Shown: piece after piece, positions 25,412-38,460 of the stretch | How positions within the stretch are numbered: position 1 is the first letter of the stretch | Layout: each line of letters begins with the position of its first letter | DNA from: Epiperipatus broadwayi | Lineage: Eukaryota; Onychophora; Udeonychophora; Euonychophora; Peripatidae | NCBI GenBank assembly: GCA_028023455.1 | Contig: JAQFVV010000028.1 | Location: 1,003,501-1,067,500, forward strand | Direction of reading: 5' to 3' | Length of the DNA stretch: 64,000 nucleotides | Notes under the pieces: generated by a model | What the model saw: only the letters and a program-made list of their open reading frames with translations | Told to the model about the DNA's origin: nothing | The model's database searches: none | Made by a program: the position numbers and the translations under genes

Positions 25412-26345
25412 TTAGGATCTTAGAAAAATCAATATTGCAACCTGAACCCATGGCATGGATTGAGATTGCTGATGATGATGAATGTTACTTTGCTGTATTA
25501 TCATGTTCATCCTTTCTAGTACTGATGCATGATTGCTCATACCTACATAAGAAGACCCACAAACACCACATGAAATTTCATAAACTCCTTGAGCCTCAAG
25601 AGGGATTGAATCTTTAGGTTTGGTTAGAAAATTACTAATTTTTTGACAAGGAGCATATGCTGTCTTTATGTCATAGCATTTTAGGATACATCCAATACTG
25701 TCTGTGTTTCCTTTTATATAAGGCATACAGACCCTAATAGTTTATTCCTCTTTTTGTTTTTTATTTTTAGTTTGAAATAAGACTTGATGTATATATATAT
25801 TTTATTACAACCATTTTCTAACAATACATTATTAAATGATGTATTTGATTTATCTGAAAGGTTAATTGCTCTGGTAAATAGTGTCTTGGTCACAGAAAAA
25901 ATCTGAGCTTGATGATGATGAGATGAAAATTGAAGGTAGCTGTCAGTATATGTAGCTTTTTTGAAAAATCATTAAAAAAATATTTTGTTTTTTGGTGACA
26001 AGAATATCAAGAAAAGGAAATTTCCCAACAGATTCTATTTCCATTGTAAATGTAATATTAGCACGGATATTATTTAAAAGTGATAAAAATTCTTCCAGTT
26101 TATTTTTACCATGTTGCCAGATGACAAATGTATCATCTCTATATCTCAGCTAAACAAAAGGTTTCAAAGGTGCTGCTTCTAAAGCATGAGTTTCTATACA
26201 TTCCATAAACAAATCAGCTATTATTCCTGAAATAGGAGAACCCATAGAAGTACCAAAAGTTTGTTTATAATACTGTCCATAATATATGAAATATGTGTTT
26301 GAAAGACAATGTTTAGTCGAAGCAAAATTATAGTCGGGCAAATTG
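25412..26345 (-). pseudogene. Penelope-like element remnant: RT core plus GIY-YIG endonuclease
   Basis: Penelope-like elements encode a reverse transcriptase followed by a GIY-YIG endonuclease. Read on the minus strand, 26341-26150 gives QTFGTSMGSPISGIIADLFM, matching RT motif B with conserved GSP. A single in-frame TAG (26150-26152) is followed in the same frame by the catalytic motif YRDDTFVIWQHG (YRDD at 26132-26143) and then GKFPFLDILVT. A frameshift near 25950 leads to TYTDSYLQFSSHHHQA, again typical of the family. At 25726-25412 MPYIKGNTDSIG and GVYEISCGVCGSSYVG form the linker and GIY-YIG core (here GVY...YVG). At least one stop and two frameshifts make it dead. Weak N-terminal traces may extend to about 27180. 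Confidence 0.8.
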
Positions 26346-27448
26346 CATCATTGAGAAATGATAAATTTGGGTTTTATGATATCAACTTGCTTGTAATTTA
26401 AGCATTACAATTGTTTTTGATATTTTTTGTGAACAAAAACAGAATTTGACATTGCTTGAACTTTTCAATCATTAAAAAAAATTGACAAATACAAGAAATG
26501 CATTTTACAAAACAATGTGCTGCATGGTGCCATGGTCTTTTTTTTTACAATGATGTAATTTGGAAGATTAATGCAAAAGGGTACCTGCAAGAAGTATGTA
26601 ACAACTGAAGCATACATTACAACAGGTGCACAAACCAGAGAATGACAAGTTATTTTGAGTCCCCTTCATACAAAACAAAATATTCTTCCCATCATTCACT
26701 TCAAAAAACAACTTCCTTTAACATTAAAAAGATGTTTTCATGAGGTTGATGGCCTCATATTCAAAACATTTTATCATCTAACTTTTTTTTTACTCTTCTT
26801 TTCAACTCACTTTTAAAAAAGTGAATTGAAATTTTTTTTTTTTAATCTGGTGCCAACAATATCATAAAGACATACTTTGTTATTAATTAAAAGAAGTTTG
26901 TTTTCGAAGTCAATGATGGAAAGGCCATTTTGTTTTGTAAATATATGTTGTATGTTTAGTTGAATTTCACTTGAAAAGATCTATTTGTTAATAGATAAAC
27001 CCATTGTTGTAGAAGAATTTTAGTAAAATTTTGGTTTTTGGATAGTCTTGTATAGCGATAGGCGGTATTTAAAAAAATATATTATGTCATCATTATAAGG
27101 TTTTTGCAGAGTGGATGCTCAATCAGATAAAACTGACAGTCCAGTGGATATTTCCATATTTTTTATGAGTAGTCAGTTTCATAATGACATATACTTTTGT
27201 TTTACAAAATATGTTAATTATCATAATAATATTTTTACATTATATATATAAATGACATATCCATATTCATTTGTTTATAATTTATTATACTAAGTATATA
27301 TACACAACAATATCAACATTTAGACCAAGTCACACTGGCCATAAAGTGAATAATGAGTATTATAAAAATGGTCGTAGAGGCACTGTAAACATTCACGTAC
27401 AACAATATTCAAAGTTCTACCAATAAAAACAGGTAGAAATAATAAAAA

Positions 27449-27859
27449 TCAGAAACTATTTAGATTAGTGGTTTTTAAAAAAATTCTTCCAAATAGAAGG
27501 CATTTTACATTTATCATTCCATTTGGCAATACAACCTGGTCTTTTAAGATCTCAATGACTCCTCTGATCTTACACTGTTTGAGAATACCACATTTAGATC
27601 GGATTCTGATGTTACATAATTCAATACAATGACTTGTATTGATAATTTGGAGTGTTGCTGCTGCTGAGTGATACTTACCTGCATTAACATGCTCACTCCT
27701 TCTAACTCTAATACAGTGATTGCTTATACTTATATAAGAAGCTCTACATATGCCATGTAAAATTTCACAAACTTCATAGGCCTTAAGAAGGACTGAGTCT
27801 TTAGTCTTGGACAGAATATATATACTATCTGGAATCCATTGATTATTGAAAACTTGCAA
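27449..27859 (-). pseudogene. Second Penelope-like remnant (GIY-YIG endonuclease part)
   Basis: A minus-strand frame with KDSVLLKAYEVCEILHGICR then ASYISISNHCIRVRRSEHV corresponds to the endonuclease part of the remnant at 25412 (KDSIPLEAQGVYEISCGVCG, SYVGMSNHASVLERMNM). The GIY motif is degraded (EVC/YIS), so it is inactive. It extends further C-terminally than the other copy (CGILKQCKIRGVIEILK). RT is not recognised directly upstream, so this is a separate 5'-truncated insertion. Confidence 0.65.
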
Positions 27860-29260
27860 CAGATGATTCTATAGGATGATAAAGTAACTACTTTTGGAAG
27901 CATATGTCATAGATGTGACAGATCATGTGATTAAATACTTTATTTATACATAAAAGTGTAGTGGTTAGCATAGTGACATTTTACAACCATAATCAGAAAA
28001 CTTGAACATTTTTTAGGCAACTGAGAAGTTCTACAAAAGATTGAAAATTTTGGACAAGAAGTGGTCCACAGCTAATCCAGTTAATCCTCCAACTATGGAT
28101 CAACAATTAGATATCTAGTGATTCTCAGATATAAAGAAACTCTTACCAAGTGGTAATTAAGCAGTTTTATGAGCAAATGACTTTGTTTTCCCTTTACTAG
28201 TCTTATGAGAAATGGTACTAGAGAGAACTGACGTGTAAATAAGTTTGTCCCCAGGACCGTCTATCGCACATCCATATGTATTTAAGCGTATTAAAAGTAA
28301 CGATTTGTTTGACTACCGCACAAACAATCTCACAAAAAATTATGCATTTATCAATAAAACAAAATCACATTGTTGAAGTCTTAAAAATTTATATACATTT
28401 ACATATGCATTTATATAATATGATGAATGAGAGGTAGAATAGATAGATAGGCATATGGATAGGTGAAAAGGCAGAGACGCAAATGAGAAGTTAGATTAAC
28501 GTCACATTTACATAGTTGGATAAACAGACAAACAGTTGAAGCAATCGATGGATGATAGAATGAAAGGATAGATAAATAGATACATGGATATGAGAACAAC
28601 AAATGAGCAGAACAATAGACAAATGAATGGATAAATAGAGTTATTATTATTCACAGTTCACAAACATATATATATAATAAATAAAGTTTAAAATTTGAAC
28701 TAATTTTAATTACTATTATCAAGGGTGGTACATTTATTTTAATTATTTTACATTCTGACCATTAGTATAATTACATTTTCTGTAGGCAATATATGTTTTT
28801 TAATTTTTTTTCTCTAGACTCCCTTTGGATTTTAGAATTGTTTTTTTTTCTCCTCAGGAAAATAAATAAAACTCACTGGATAATTTCACAATGTCTGTTG
28901 AGTTCCCAAAGCTAAAATTCTAATAATGTTATATCAATAAAACTTCCTTTATATCTTTATCATTAGAGTTTTGTGCAGTTTATAAATTAATCATGGCGCA
29001 CACAAGATATCTGTAACAATCGTAATGCGAGAACATTGAATTCAAATAAAATATTTCAAAAAGAAAAGAATTTTAAATAATTAGTTTAATTATAAACATA
29101 TTCTACTTTAATACAAAGTGTGATAATTATTAACAACCGTAAAAAAATATAATTTATTTAAACGCTTGAATAAACGAAAGAATTGTGTTAAAATCAGAAT
29201 TGTGACAAAAATAATAAGAAATGCATTTTAAAATGTTTTTATATGAGTATTTTAACATCA
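27860..29260. other. AT-rich sequence with degenerate GATA-like simple repeat
   Basis: About 28425-28640 is a degenerate run of gatagata/ggataga units on the plus strand, which explains the low-complexity frame there. No gene is recognised in the rest. Confidence 0.45.
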
Positions 29261-29394
29261 AGTATTGCATCTGTGTCTTGCATTGGTGGTCGAGAAGTCA
29301 GCACGACTGCCTTGCACTTGCAGGCAGTTACCCGGGTTGCGGGTTCGCGTCCCGGCCGATGCTATGACACTTAAAAAAAAGTATTGCATCTGTG
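29261..29394 (+). mobile_element. tRNA-derived SINE copy 1 (type C), intact with target duplication
   Basis: The SINE is 29276-29379, flanked by a perfect 15-bp duplication agtattgcatctgtg (29261-29275 and 29380-29394). It has an A-box-like tggtcgagaagt, a B box GGGTTCGCGTCCCGG, the head-end signature gatgctatgaca and an A-rich tail. The anticodon-arm position holds ACTGCC...GGCAGT around an 11-nt loop, unlike a functional tRNA, and the 5'/3' ends do not form an acceptor stem. Confidence 0.85.
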
Positions 29395-29539
29395 ATAAAG
29401 AATAACGAGGGTCAAACTCATTCTGCCCCAGCTTTGACACCATTCACTTCAGATAAGTACAGTAATGATCATTACTTTTCAATTGGATGGACAGTTGAAG
29501 AGTTGGAGTGTGGAATGGTTTGAAACCTGTCTATTAAAG

Positions 29540-30480
29540 TATGAACATTGGCTATCTTAATATATATGGGAGTACTTATTACATATATGTGTAGAGATGG
29601 TAATCTGGACCAACTGATGATTGCTGGTTTAGCAAGAAATATGTGTATTGGTGATTATTTATTTTTTTGACATATATGTGTTCAAGTGTATCAGTGTTAT
29701 GAGATAGAGTGGGTGAGTCGTGTGAAAGTCTGTGCTCATATACTCTATATATTAAACTACATATTATTTCTAGTCTATATATATACTTTAAACCTCATTT
29801 AAGGATTAATATATATAATTTTTAAAAAAAAATTAAGCTCACACAGAGTTATTCACATTTCTTTTCCACGTGCAATATCTCTATAAATATATTAAATAAT
29901 CACATAAGTACACATTTTTTAAAAATCATATGAGTAAAAATACAATAAAAGACAAATGATTCCTATAATTACTGATAGCCATTATCCCATTTATCTGAAG
30001 TGGATGGTGTCAGAGTTGGGGGAGAAGTGAGTTTGACAGTTGTAAATCATAACGTAACAATTTACTTTTGATAAATACTTTCCATATAATGAAGATATAT
30101 ATGAAAGATGTTGACATAGGTCAAGTGATGATTGGTTCAGCATGAAATGCATCTTGGGGGTTATTTGTCTTTTATTGTACCTTTATTTATATGATTTTAA
30201 GGGAATGTGTAATAGGGTGGAGGTTATTTAATGTATTTATAAAGGTATTGCATATGGAAAAGAGAAATGTGAATAACTCCATGTATGTGTAATTAAAAAA
30301 AAATCTCGATATATTAATCTTTCACTGAGGTTTAAAGTTTATGACTGAGCTAGAGACAATCTCTAGCTTAATTAATGATTAGTGATAACCCTGACTATAT
30401 TTATGTAAGGTGGATGATGTCAAAGTTGTGCGAGAAGTGACTTTGACACTTGTAAATCAAAATATAAAAAATAAAACTGG
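29540..30480. repeat. W/V-family dispersed repeats, partly inverted
   Basis: 29540-29760 carries the W motif set (gatggtaatctggaccaact, tgattgctggtttagca, cgtgtgaaagtctgtgctca) shared with 38.4, 48.5 and 61-62 kb. 29778-29875 is complementary to 30255-30352 (aacctcattt...attcacatt versus its reverse), making a foldback. 'gtggatggtgtcagagttgg' and 'gtggatgatgtcaaagttgt' at 30000 and 30410 are direct copies of one segment also seen at 42.76 kb. Confidence 0.55.
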
Positions 30481-31834
30481 TACCATTATAACTGTTGCTG
30501 TATACATATATATGTATATTATCATTCTTTATATTCTATTCATAAGTTAGGCTATATCAATATCAAACTTTATAATAAATGTTGAACGCTTCATGAAAAG
30601 CTGTTAAATAATTTCAATATTCTATGATCACAGCATTCATTTCCAAACATTCTTTAGGCAGTAAACTCTTTCATAAATACAGCTTACGGGGAGGGGGGTC
30701 TGTTACACTAAATAATAGATAAATTGGTAGGACACATAGTCTCTAAATACTTCTATTTATCTATAACATTTAATTTTTAAAAAATATTTTCTATGTTTAA
30801 ATTATGATTCCATTTTACAATCCTTTACTGATGCAGTCAATAAACGAAAAACAAATATTAAAGAATTATTTCAAAGTATAGTTCTTTTTATATTCCATCC
30901 CTCTGAATAGATTAAAATCAAGATACGTAAAAAAAAATTACCAAGTTTGTCAAAAATGTATTTTATTTCCATTAGTACATTAATCTTTATTAATTTCATC
31001 GGCAAAGATTAAAAATATCTAATTTTTAATTACATTTGTAATTACTCTAGTCAGATGTATATTCAATTTAAAAAAATATTCAAAACATTTAAAAAATCTC
31101 TTAGGAATTTCTGTTTTATTTAAGTTAATTATATACGTTAGTAAATTTAGTAGGAAAAAAGCCAAGTATTTTCTTTAATAGATATTTCATATGAAACACT
31201 AATGTCACATATTTAATATGTCCAAATGAATAAAAGTCATAAACCGGATATTCTGATTCAAAAACTATATGTTTATAGACAATTTTTGTTATTGTAAAAG
31301 TATATGATCTAAATGTTAGTGCGATTATATCAGTAATAATTCTTTCTACGGATTTAATAATGACACTTTTATTCTACAAGTAATCAAGTCTCATCCCACT
31401 ATTTTATTTTATATTTTAAACTTGTTTATTAGCTACTTTGTTCGTTAAGAAGAATATAATTATATTCACGTTTACTCTGGTGGAAACTGTGACTGAGTTG
31501 GGAATAAACTCTTTTCTTAAATATTGTTACTTATATCAGATACATAAATTCAAATTCATGACCAGCTGCATATATATGCATGTGATTAATAATGTTTAAA
31601 CCATCTGTTTGGTTATAACATGTTTTACGAAGGTATATAATATTTGATAGTAAATTGTACCTGAGAGATACCATAGATTGCGAAGTTATTGTGAAAAGTA
31701 TTTATGTTCTTAGTATAACAATATTATCTGTGACGACAGTTATAAATGTTTTGCAAAGCCAACTATTAAAGATTCTGGTTATTTAATGCTTGTAATTTTG
31801 CTACTATCCATGTTTTCTATATTGGTAAAGTAAT

Positions 31835-31910
31835 ATTTACTAAGACTGTAACCTCAAGAATACACGCTAAAAATGCGATAGTAGAGACCTCTACAGGTCT
31901 TAACCAGAAT
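31835..31910 (+). repeat. Foldback family B, one end only
   Basis: taatatttactaagactgta followed by acctcaagaatacacgctaa and gcgatagtagagacctctac matches the left end of 46744-46887. No matching right end is nearby, so it is a truncated or rearranged copy. Confidence 0.55.
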
Positions 31911-32526
31911 GTCCTTGTTTAACAATTTCTGGACTGCAACTGAAAATAAATAAAAATAAAACATTTTGTTATATAATAAATGCAAAATTTGTAATGATTT
32001 ATTTCACATTTCAGCACATGCTAGTAATAAATGCATCTCTTGGATGCATGTGACCTTCATTGCATTTTTTACCATAGTTTTCTCATGGTTAATATATATT
32101 TTAAAAATAACATCAACAGTTAATATGAAAGTCTGCATCAACATAAACCATTTTCATCTAATCATTTCTATCATTCAATCTTTTCTTCAAAAAGCCTTAT
32201 CTGCATGATTTCTTAAGAAGTTCTTTTAAATATTTCCTTCTACTTCTTTATCCCAGACATCACAATCTTTTCCAATAAAACTGTCAGAATTATTTTGCTT
32301 CTATGAAAGCCAATATATATAGTTCTTTAAGATTTTTTTACTCCATTCTAAAACATCTACATTTAAACTCTAATCTTAAATGAATTTATCCTGTTGTTGC
32401 CTGCATTCAGATTTCTTCAGCCTCTGATCCTTTTTTAATTTTTTTTATAATCATCCAGTACTCCAAACTAGGAACAACTCAAAAAATCATTGAATAACCT
32501 TTTTGAATTTAACCAACACGTAACAG

Positions 32527-32715
32527 TAGAAACTCTCCATACAGTAGTACCACCTACTGCAAGCCTTCATAATCAATGGATGCAAGAAGTTTGTACATAA
32601 AATCCCTATCTAGTGCCTACTCATCCAATATCCCTAGACTGGTTTCTAGCTTGTGGCTTTCACCAGTAAGGAGCCTTAGATTTGAAAGCACTGCACATAA
32701 ATCTTAGGATCATGC
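32527..32715 (+). mobile_element. Foldback family A, left-half fragment
   Basis: gaaactctccatacagtagt through 'cctactcatccaatatccc' to 'actgcacataaatcttagga' matches the left arm and middle of 14102-14399. The right arm is missing. Confidence 0.65.
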
Positions 32716-33487
32716 AATGTTTCGATGGTTTTATATTAATTAACGTATGTAAAATAATAATTTTCTTTTTAAGAAACAGCATCAAAATTATTATCTTGGA
32801 AATTTTAAAAATAAAAGCTGAAGATCATGTGATTATTTGAAATCTTTGTTAGACAGATCAAATGAAGATATCATCCTAGATCTATTAGAAGAAAAAAACA
32901 GTTCTAGAATGCATTAAGATTGAAATACTAAGACATCAAATGAAAAACAAAGTACCAAAGATATGACAATAAGATGCACAGAAAAAAAAAATCATGCAAA
33001 TGTTTTAAAAGGCAATAAACAAACAGCAATTATAAAATTTGATGTTCTCTAACTGGAATTCTACAAAGAAAAATCGAGGTGTACTTTTTAAAAAAGATTG
33101 ATGAATGAGAAATAATACTGATAAGATATCATAAGTAAGTTTAGAAGATTATTTGTAACAACTATAGAAAATTTAATATCACAACTTGCAATTCCAGACA
33201 TATTAGCAACTTTACACACAGAATAGCTAAACTATATCCCAATGTAATGCATGTGTTTATTCAGAGATGGTGCTGCAGGCAATGTGAAGAGAGAATCAAT
33301 TAGCTTTTCATTGGACAACACAGTAAATATATAATAATGCAAATATTAAACATCCAATGGTGGGGCCAATGTCTTTAAAACCATAATATTAAAAAACAAT
33401 AAGTATTTTTCTTAACTCTGTTTTAATAGTCCAATCTTTAGTATATTAAAAAGCAACACTAGAAAAAAAAAAAAGCTAAAGAATCTA

Positions 33488-33602
33488 GTCAAGCGTTGTT
33501 AGCCGAGAGGTTATCACAGATGCTTTGCAAGCAAGTAGTTGGTTGCAGACGGTTGTGGGTTCGCCTCCTGGCTGATGCTATGACACATGAAAAAAAAAAA
33601 AA
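33488..33602 (+). mobile_element. tRNA-derived SINE copy 2 (type B)
   Basis: Starts gtcaagcgttgttagccgag, B-box region gtgggttcgcctcctgg, head-end signature gatgctatgacacatg and a poly-A tail. It belongs with copy 6 (42024): both have the longer arm gcaagcaagtagttggttgc. Target duplication is unclear. Confidence 0.75.
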
Positions 33603-34428
33603 TTCTGAGATTTAATTATCTTTAAAAAAATATTTAATTCTTTTAAGCAACAATATTAAAGTTATTAAGTTAGATATATTTTATATAAAAACAAAAGATC
33701 ATAATTGTAATCACTAGCAAATAGAACTAAGTGATGATATCATCTTATGTCTATGCCAAGACAGCAAAGGAAAAAAAATGAATCAAAAATATGGTAAGAA
33801 TTATAGTTTCAAGACAGGGCAATCATTGTATAATGAAGGCACATGATTGTTTTTTAGGTGTTGTATCTTTTAATTAAAAATCTCTAAACACCCATTTACT
33901 GACCATTAAATAGAATGACTATCTAAATCAACAAGTATTAAAAAATGTGTAGCATTATCTGAAACCAAACTTTTATGCATAAATATTTTTGCAATTATAT
34001 TTCAAACAAGTTCTTTAAAATTAAATAAAATCAACAAATAATAAAGACATAATAGAATAGTGAACTAGGAAAGCAATTGATTTCAAAGAAAGAACTTATA
34101 ATATTTTACTAAAAAAATTTTATTTTTATTTTCAGCTAATGTTCCATAAATTTCAACCTCTGGCATGTTCTCTGAAGTAAATAGGAAGATATTTAAAACC
34201 AAAGAAATTCAAGAAATAGCTTGTATTGACTTTTTCGAGTTATTACACTTTCTAATTTGCAAAACACTATAAAAATAATTTGAACTGGAAAACATTTTTA
34301 CATCATATAATTACTAAAAAAACAGATTTTTACTAAAATGGAAATCGATACTATCCTCATTTACTTAATGTGGATACAAGGTCAGTACTCAATTCTTTTT
34401 AATAGATTGTTATTCTTTTACAAATATC
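33603..34428. other. Unassigned AT-rich sequence
   Basis: No gene or bounded repeat is recognised. Confidence 0.35.
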
Positions 34429-34430
34429 AA

Positions 34431-34751
34431 ATAATTCTTAATCAGAAGGTAATCGACTTATGATATGCACTATTTAATCATGTTACTAAATCATTGATGT
34501 TATAGTGAGAATACAAGATACTCTCAAATCCAAATGCAAGATAGAGACTTTTAACAGATAACAATGGGCATCTTATTTTTGTACCTAAATACAAGGCCAC
34601 TCTAAAGCATTTTGTAATGAGAGCATGAAGATTTAATATTCATAACTTATCTCTTAACAATCTCAATTTTACATTTGGGTTTGAGAGTATTCTGATAACT
34701 CAATCAGTTGAGTTAGTAACATAATTAAATAGCACTCTGATTAAGAATTGC
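34431..34751. repeat. Foldback element with arms of about 120 bp
   Basis: attcttaatcagaaggtaat at left (about 34433) and its counterpart agcactctgattaagaattg at right, with inner matches (agatactctcaaatccaaat versus atttgggtttgagagtatt). The loop is about 70 bp. Arms differ at roughly one base in eight by eye, so it is older than the hairpins at 19.8 and 58 kb. Confidence 0.65.
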
Positions 34752-35719
34752 TAATGAAAACTGTGCTCGTAAATTATGTTATTAAATATTAAATAACTTA
34801 ATTTTTTAAACCTAATTAAATTAAAATACAGCATTTACAAATACCACTCAAGGGATTCTAGAAAAGAAGAATGCAATATATATATATATTTGACATTTTG
34901 ATATTAATGTTATTGATCAAAATTTTTTTTACATCAATTTCGCATAGTTAAATTTTATAACTTTTTTACATTTAATAGATTGATTCTCAACTTTATGATA
35001 TTATGAAGTATTGCAATTGTGTTTCTGAGCATCTGTTTTAAATCACTCTCTTACATTTATCTTTAGATATATTTTGAAAAATTTACATATATTTGATGAT
35101 AAATAATGAAACTAAAGTAAATATTAATTTAATAGTTAATTGAAACTAAATACGAATATGTCAGAATTTCATGCAAAAATTCTATAAATGAGCCAACAAA
35201 AGGCTAGAATATCACCAATGGGTAGATTTTTGATCTTCAGTATACAAAACAAACTTTTAAACTAATCTTTGATTGTTGTTAGCAATCGGTAAAAGAATGT
35301 TCCATAGTTTATTTAAATATTTATGCTTATTTTTACAAATATTTGAAAAGTAATTTTTAAAATATAAATATTTTCAAGTTTACATTTAGATTTTTTTTTG
35401 AAATATGATTTTTTTAAATGGCTTAACAACAGGGACTATAACTTTATGTTCATGGCTTTATCCCACTCTCTAACCAGAATTTTTAATGGTACTTTGACAA
35501 TTTTTCATTCATTTTATAGGAAAACCTGTACTGAATAATTCTGGTATCCTTAGATTTTTTTAAAAACTAATAAATCAATAATATTTAATTTTAATGCTAT
35601 TACAAAGTGCAGATATTTGCCTTCAAAAGATTCTGATTGGTTGGTTCTTGTTCTCTCCATAGAAGAATTGACTTTAACAATTTTATTCCTTCATTCTGCT
35701 TTTGAAAATGAAAACATAT

Positions 35720-36001
35720 ATTTTCTATACTTGTTTACCCATTTATCTTCCCCCCCCCCCACAAAATCTTTGTGTAATATTAATTATTTTAGAAGAATAT
35801 CTCAGATTTTATTATATTTTCTATACTTCTTTACACATTTATCTTTTTCTCCCCACAAAATATTTGTGTAATATTAATTATTTTAGAAGAATATCTCAGA
35901 TTTTATTATATTTTCTATACTTCTTTACACATTTATCCCCCCCCCCCCACAAAATATTTGTGTAATATTAATTATTTTAGAATATCTCAGATTTTATTAT
36001 A
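35720..36001. repeat. About 94-bp minisatellite, three units, with C-runs
   Basis: The unit begins ttttctatacttctttacac and ends atatctcagattttattata. Units start near 35720, 35816 and 35911. Units 1 and 3 hold runs of 11-14 C at the site where unit 2 has tttttctcccc. The overlapping open frames here are products of the repeat, not genes. Confidence 0.85.
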
Positions 36002-37120
36002 AATTATTTACTTTTACAAAAAGAAATGTTGAGAAAGATATTGGTAAAGTATGACTGCAATTTATAATTGGATAACAAAAATATGTTTTATGTTGACTAT
36101 TATAAATTATTTTTGTTATTTATAAATAGAAATTTATTTTTTAAATAAACTTTCATTTATTTTAATAATCTGATGAATTATTGCTTTGTGTTTTAGAAAC
36201 TAAACTAAGACAAATATAATTTTAAAAGTAAAATACAATTTTACTGCTAATTCTGTAATTGACTCATCTAAAGTTAGAAGTTTAATTTAATTTGGCTATA
36301 GAAATTCTTAAAATTAAATTATGCAGTAACAGTTAAAATACAAGCAAAGAAATTTGAAATAATCATAAAAAGGAAATTACAAACATTGTGCTCTGTCCAA
36401 TACTGTAATATAAAACTTTTGTGATGTAATTTTAAATTTCAGAACAGAATTTTGTTCATGTTTAAAGAATGAAATTCAATCAATAAAAATTTTCTAATTT
36501 TTTTATTTTTTATCGACTTTGTTGTAATTATTTATAAAGAAAAAAATTTATTGTTTTCATTATGCATTTTACTTCATTTTACATTATTACCCTCTCCCCT
36601 ATATTTGGCAAGTTTTGTGTACAATTTCCTGATGCAAAATATTGAATAAAAGTTTTAATATTAAAATAAAATGTTGAAGTATTACCTCAAATTGCCATTA
36701 AGAAATTATTGGGGAAAAGTTGAAATGCAGGTTTAAAACATTTTTATCTCAATAAACATTTAATATTGAATTTTTTAGAGCTGAGTAAAGAATTTTACCT
36801 ATTTGTAAGCCTATAACAATTGGAAATACTGCATAGTACCACTTAATTATTGTTTACTTGAGATTTCTTTCAAAATTTTCATGTGATTGTCAAACAGTTT
36901 TTACTTGTTAAAAAGAATTTCTAATTGAATTTAGACACAAAAGGTTTTAGTTATTACACCAAAATTTGTAATTTTGATATTATGAAAAAGTTGGTTTATT
37001 TTGTATGGTGGATTTATAATGAATTGCATTTCTTTTATTTTGCTTTTATTATCTTCGCTTTTTTTAAAATTAGGCTGTCTCATGGGCAAAGTGCAAGACC
37101 AGCTTCTATCTCATGGTTAA
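36002..37120. other. Unassigned AT-rich sequence
   Basis: No gene, RNA or repeat is recognised. Confidence 0.35.
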
Positions 37121-37125
37121 AACAA

Positions 37126-37254
37126 AGAATCAAAGGATCCTTTTTTTTGATGTGTCAAAGTGTCTGCCGGGAAGTGAACCTCGCGACAACTCTTGTAAGG
37201 CAGCTCTGCTAACCACTCGGCCACTAACGCTTGACAGAATCAAAGGACCTTTTA
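37126..37254 (-). mobile_element. tRNA-derived SINE copy 3 (type A), minus strand
   Basis: The SINE is about 37145-37235. It is flanked by agaatcaaaggatcctttt and agaatcaaaggaccttttac, a target duplication of about 18 bp with one mismatch. Minus-strand reading starts gtcaagcgttagtggccgag with B box region gaggttcacttcccgg. Confidence 0.85.
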
Positions 37255-37773
37255 CTAAAGAAAGGTTTTATGCCTTTATTTATAAACAATGTTGTTCACT
37301 AACTTGTTGGTCCTTATTACATATATAAACAATGTGAAGTTTCTGTTTATAAACTCTACTTTTACCTGAACTTTGAAAAACTATTTTTTGAAATATTTTG
37401 AACGTTTGTAGAAGAATTGTCTAATGGAAAAATTAGAGTAGTTAGTTTAATGGCTAGGCATCATTTTATAGAAAATAATATACCTTTCAAATTCAGTGTC
37501 ACTCGATTACATTGGGTCATATAAAAATGGCAAATTTACTTTTAAACTGGATTCATCTATTCTTAAAAATACTCAGAAAACAAATGAAAAACACCATCAT
37601 TTACCCAAACAAATCATTTAAAGTTCTTGACCTTTTTACTATATGGCCAATATTTCACAAACGCACACACACACACAAATAAATTATTTTAAAGCCAAAT
37701 TATACAACATTGAATAAAAATCGACAAATCATGAAAAAAAAGAAAGAGATGTTAATATACATTGCTATCACAA

Positions 37774-37909
37774 GAAAAAATAATTAAGACAAGTCAAGCA
37801 TTGGTGGTCGAGAGGTCAGCGACAGCTGCTTTACAAGCAGTTGTCCCGGGATAGCGGGTTCGCTTTCCGGCTGATGCTATGACACATGAGGAAAAAATAA
37901 TTAAGACAA
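37774..37909 (+). mobile_element. tRNA-derived SINE copy 4 (type A), perfect target duplication
   Basis: The SINE is about 37793-37890, between two copies of gaaaaaataattaagacaa (37774-37792, 37891-37909). It has the A-box-like tggtcgagaggt, an anticodon-like arm GCTGC-TTTACAA-GCAGT (loop would read TAC), and B-box gcgggttcgctttccgg. The 19-bp perfect duplication shows target-primed insertion and relative youth. Confidence 0.88.
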
Positions 37910-38354
37910 TAAAGACAAATTAAATTTACAGCGATTTAAAAGTAAAAATATTTTGAAAAATAAAATACAGATTTATATATTACTAATTTTATAATAATGT
38001 AAGAATCAGAAAAACGTAGACTTCCCAATTAAACAAGTAATATGTCTAAATATGCTAAAATACAGATAATGGTGATATTAATTTTGTAGCAAAAACGACT
38101 AGAAAAGTTTTATTTAGACATTAAAAAGTTCATAATATACTATTGTATATGTTAATAACAAAAATAAATGTATAAATTTTGTTTACATATTTATTTTAAA
38201 AGATTGAACAAATATTGGGGAAGAAAAATTGGAATGTGAGATAATGTTCCATCGTATTCTAAACTTTGGTTATATTTTTAAGAATAATAAATATTTACAA
38301 ATATATATATATTAATGAATAAAAAAAAACATAATAGCTGTTTAAGCATGAAAT

Positions 38355-38460
38355 ATTTTATCTTTTCGACATATATGTGTTCAAGTGTATCAGGGATATG
38401 AGATAGAGTAGTGAGTGGTGCGTCGTGTGAAAGTCTGTGCTCATATATCCTATATTTTAT
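38355..38460 (+). repeat. W-family repeat fragment
   Basis: gacatatatgtgttcaagtg to tgtgaaagtctgtgctcata matches the units at 61-62 kb. Confidence 0.6.

Noticed and set aside
25402-25617. Plus-strand frame of 71 codons at 25.4 kb
   Set aside because: It is the opposite-strand shadow of the Penelope GIY-YIG coding region.
29276-29379. A functional tRNA gene
   Set aside because: A and B boxes are present but the anticodon arm has an 11-nt loop, no acceptor stem closes, and the segment has an A-rich tail and target duplications, so it is a SINE.
35617-35965. Overlapping 84-87 codon frames rich in F, Y, P
   Set aside because: They arise from the 94-bp minisatellite; the repeated FYTSLHIYL pattern follows the DNA unit.
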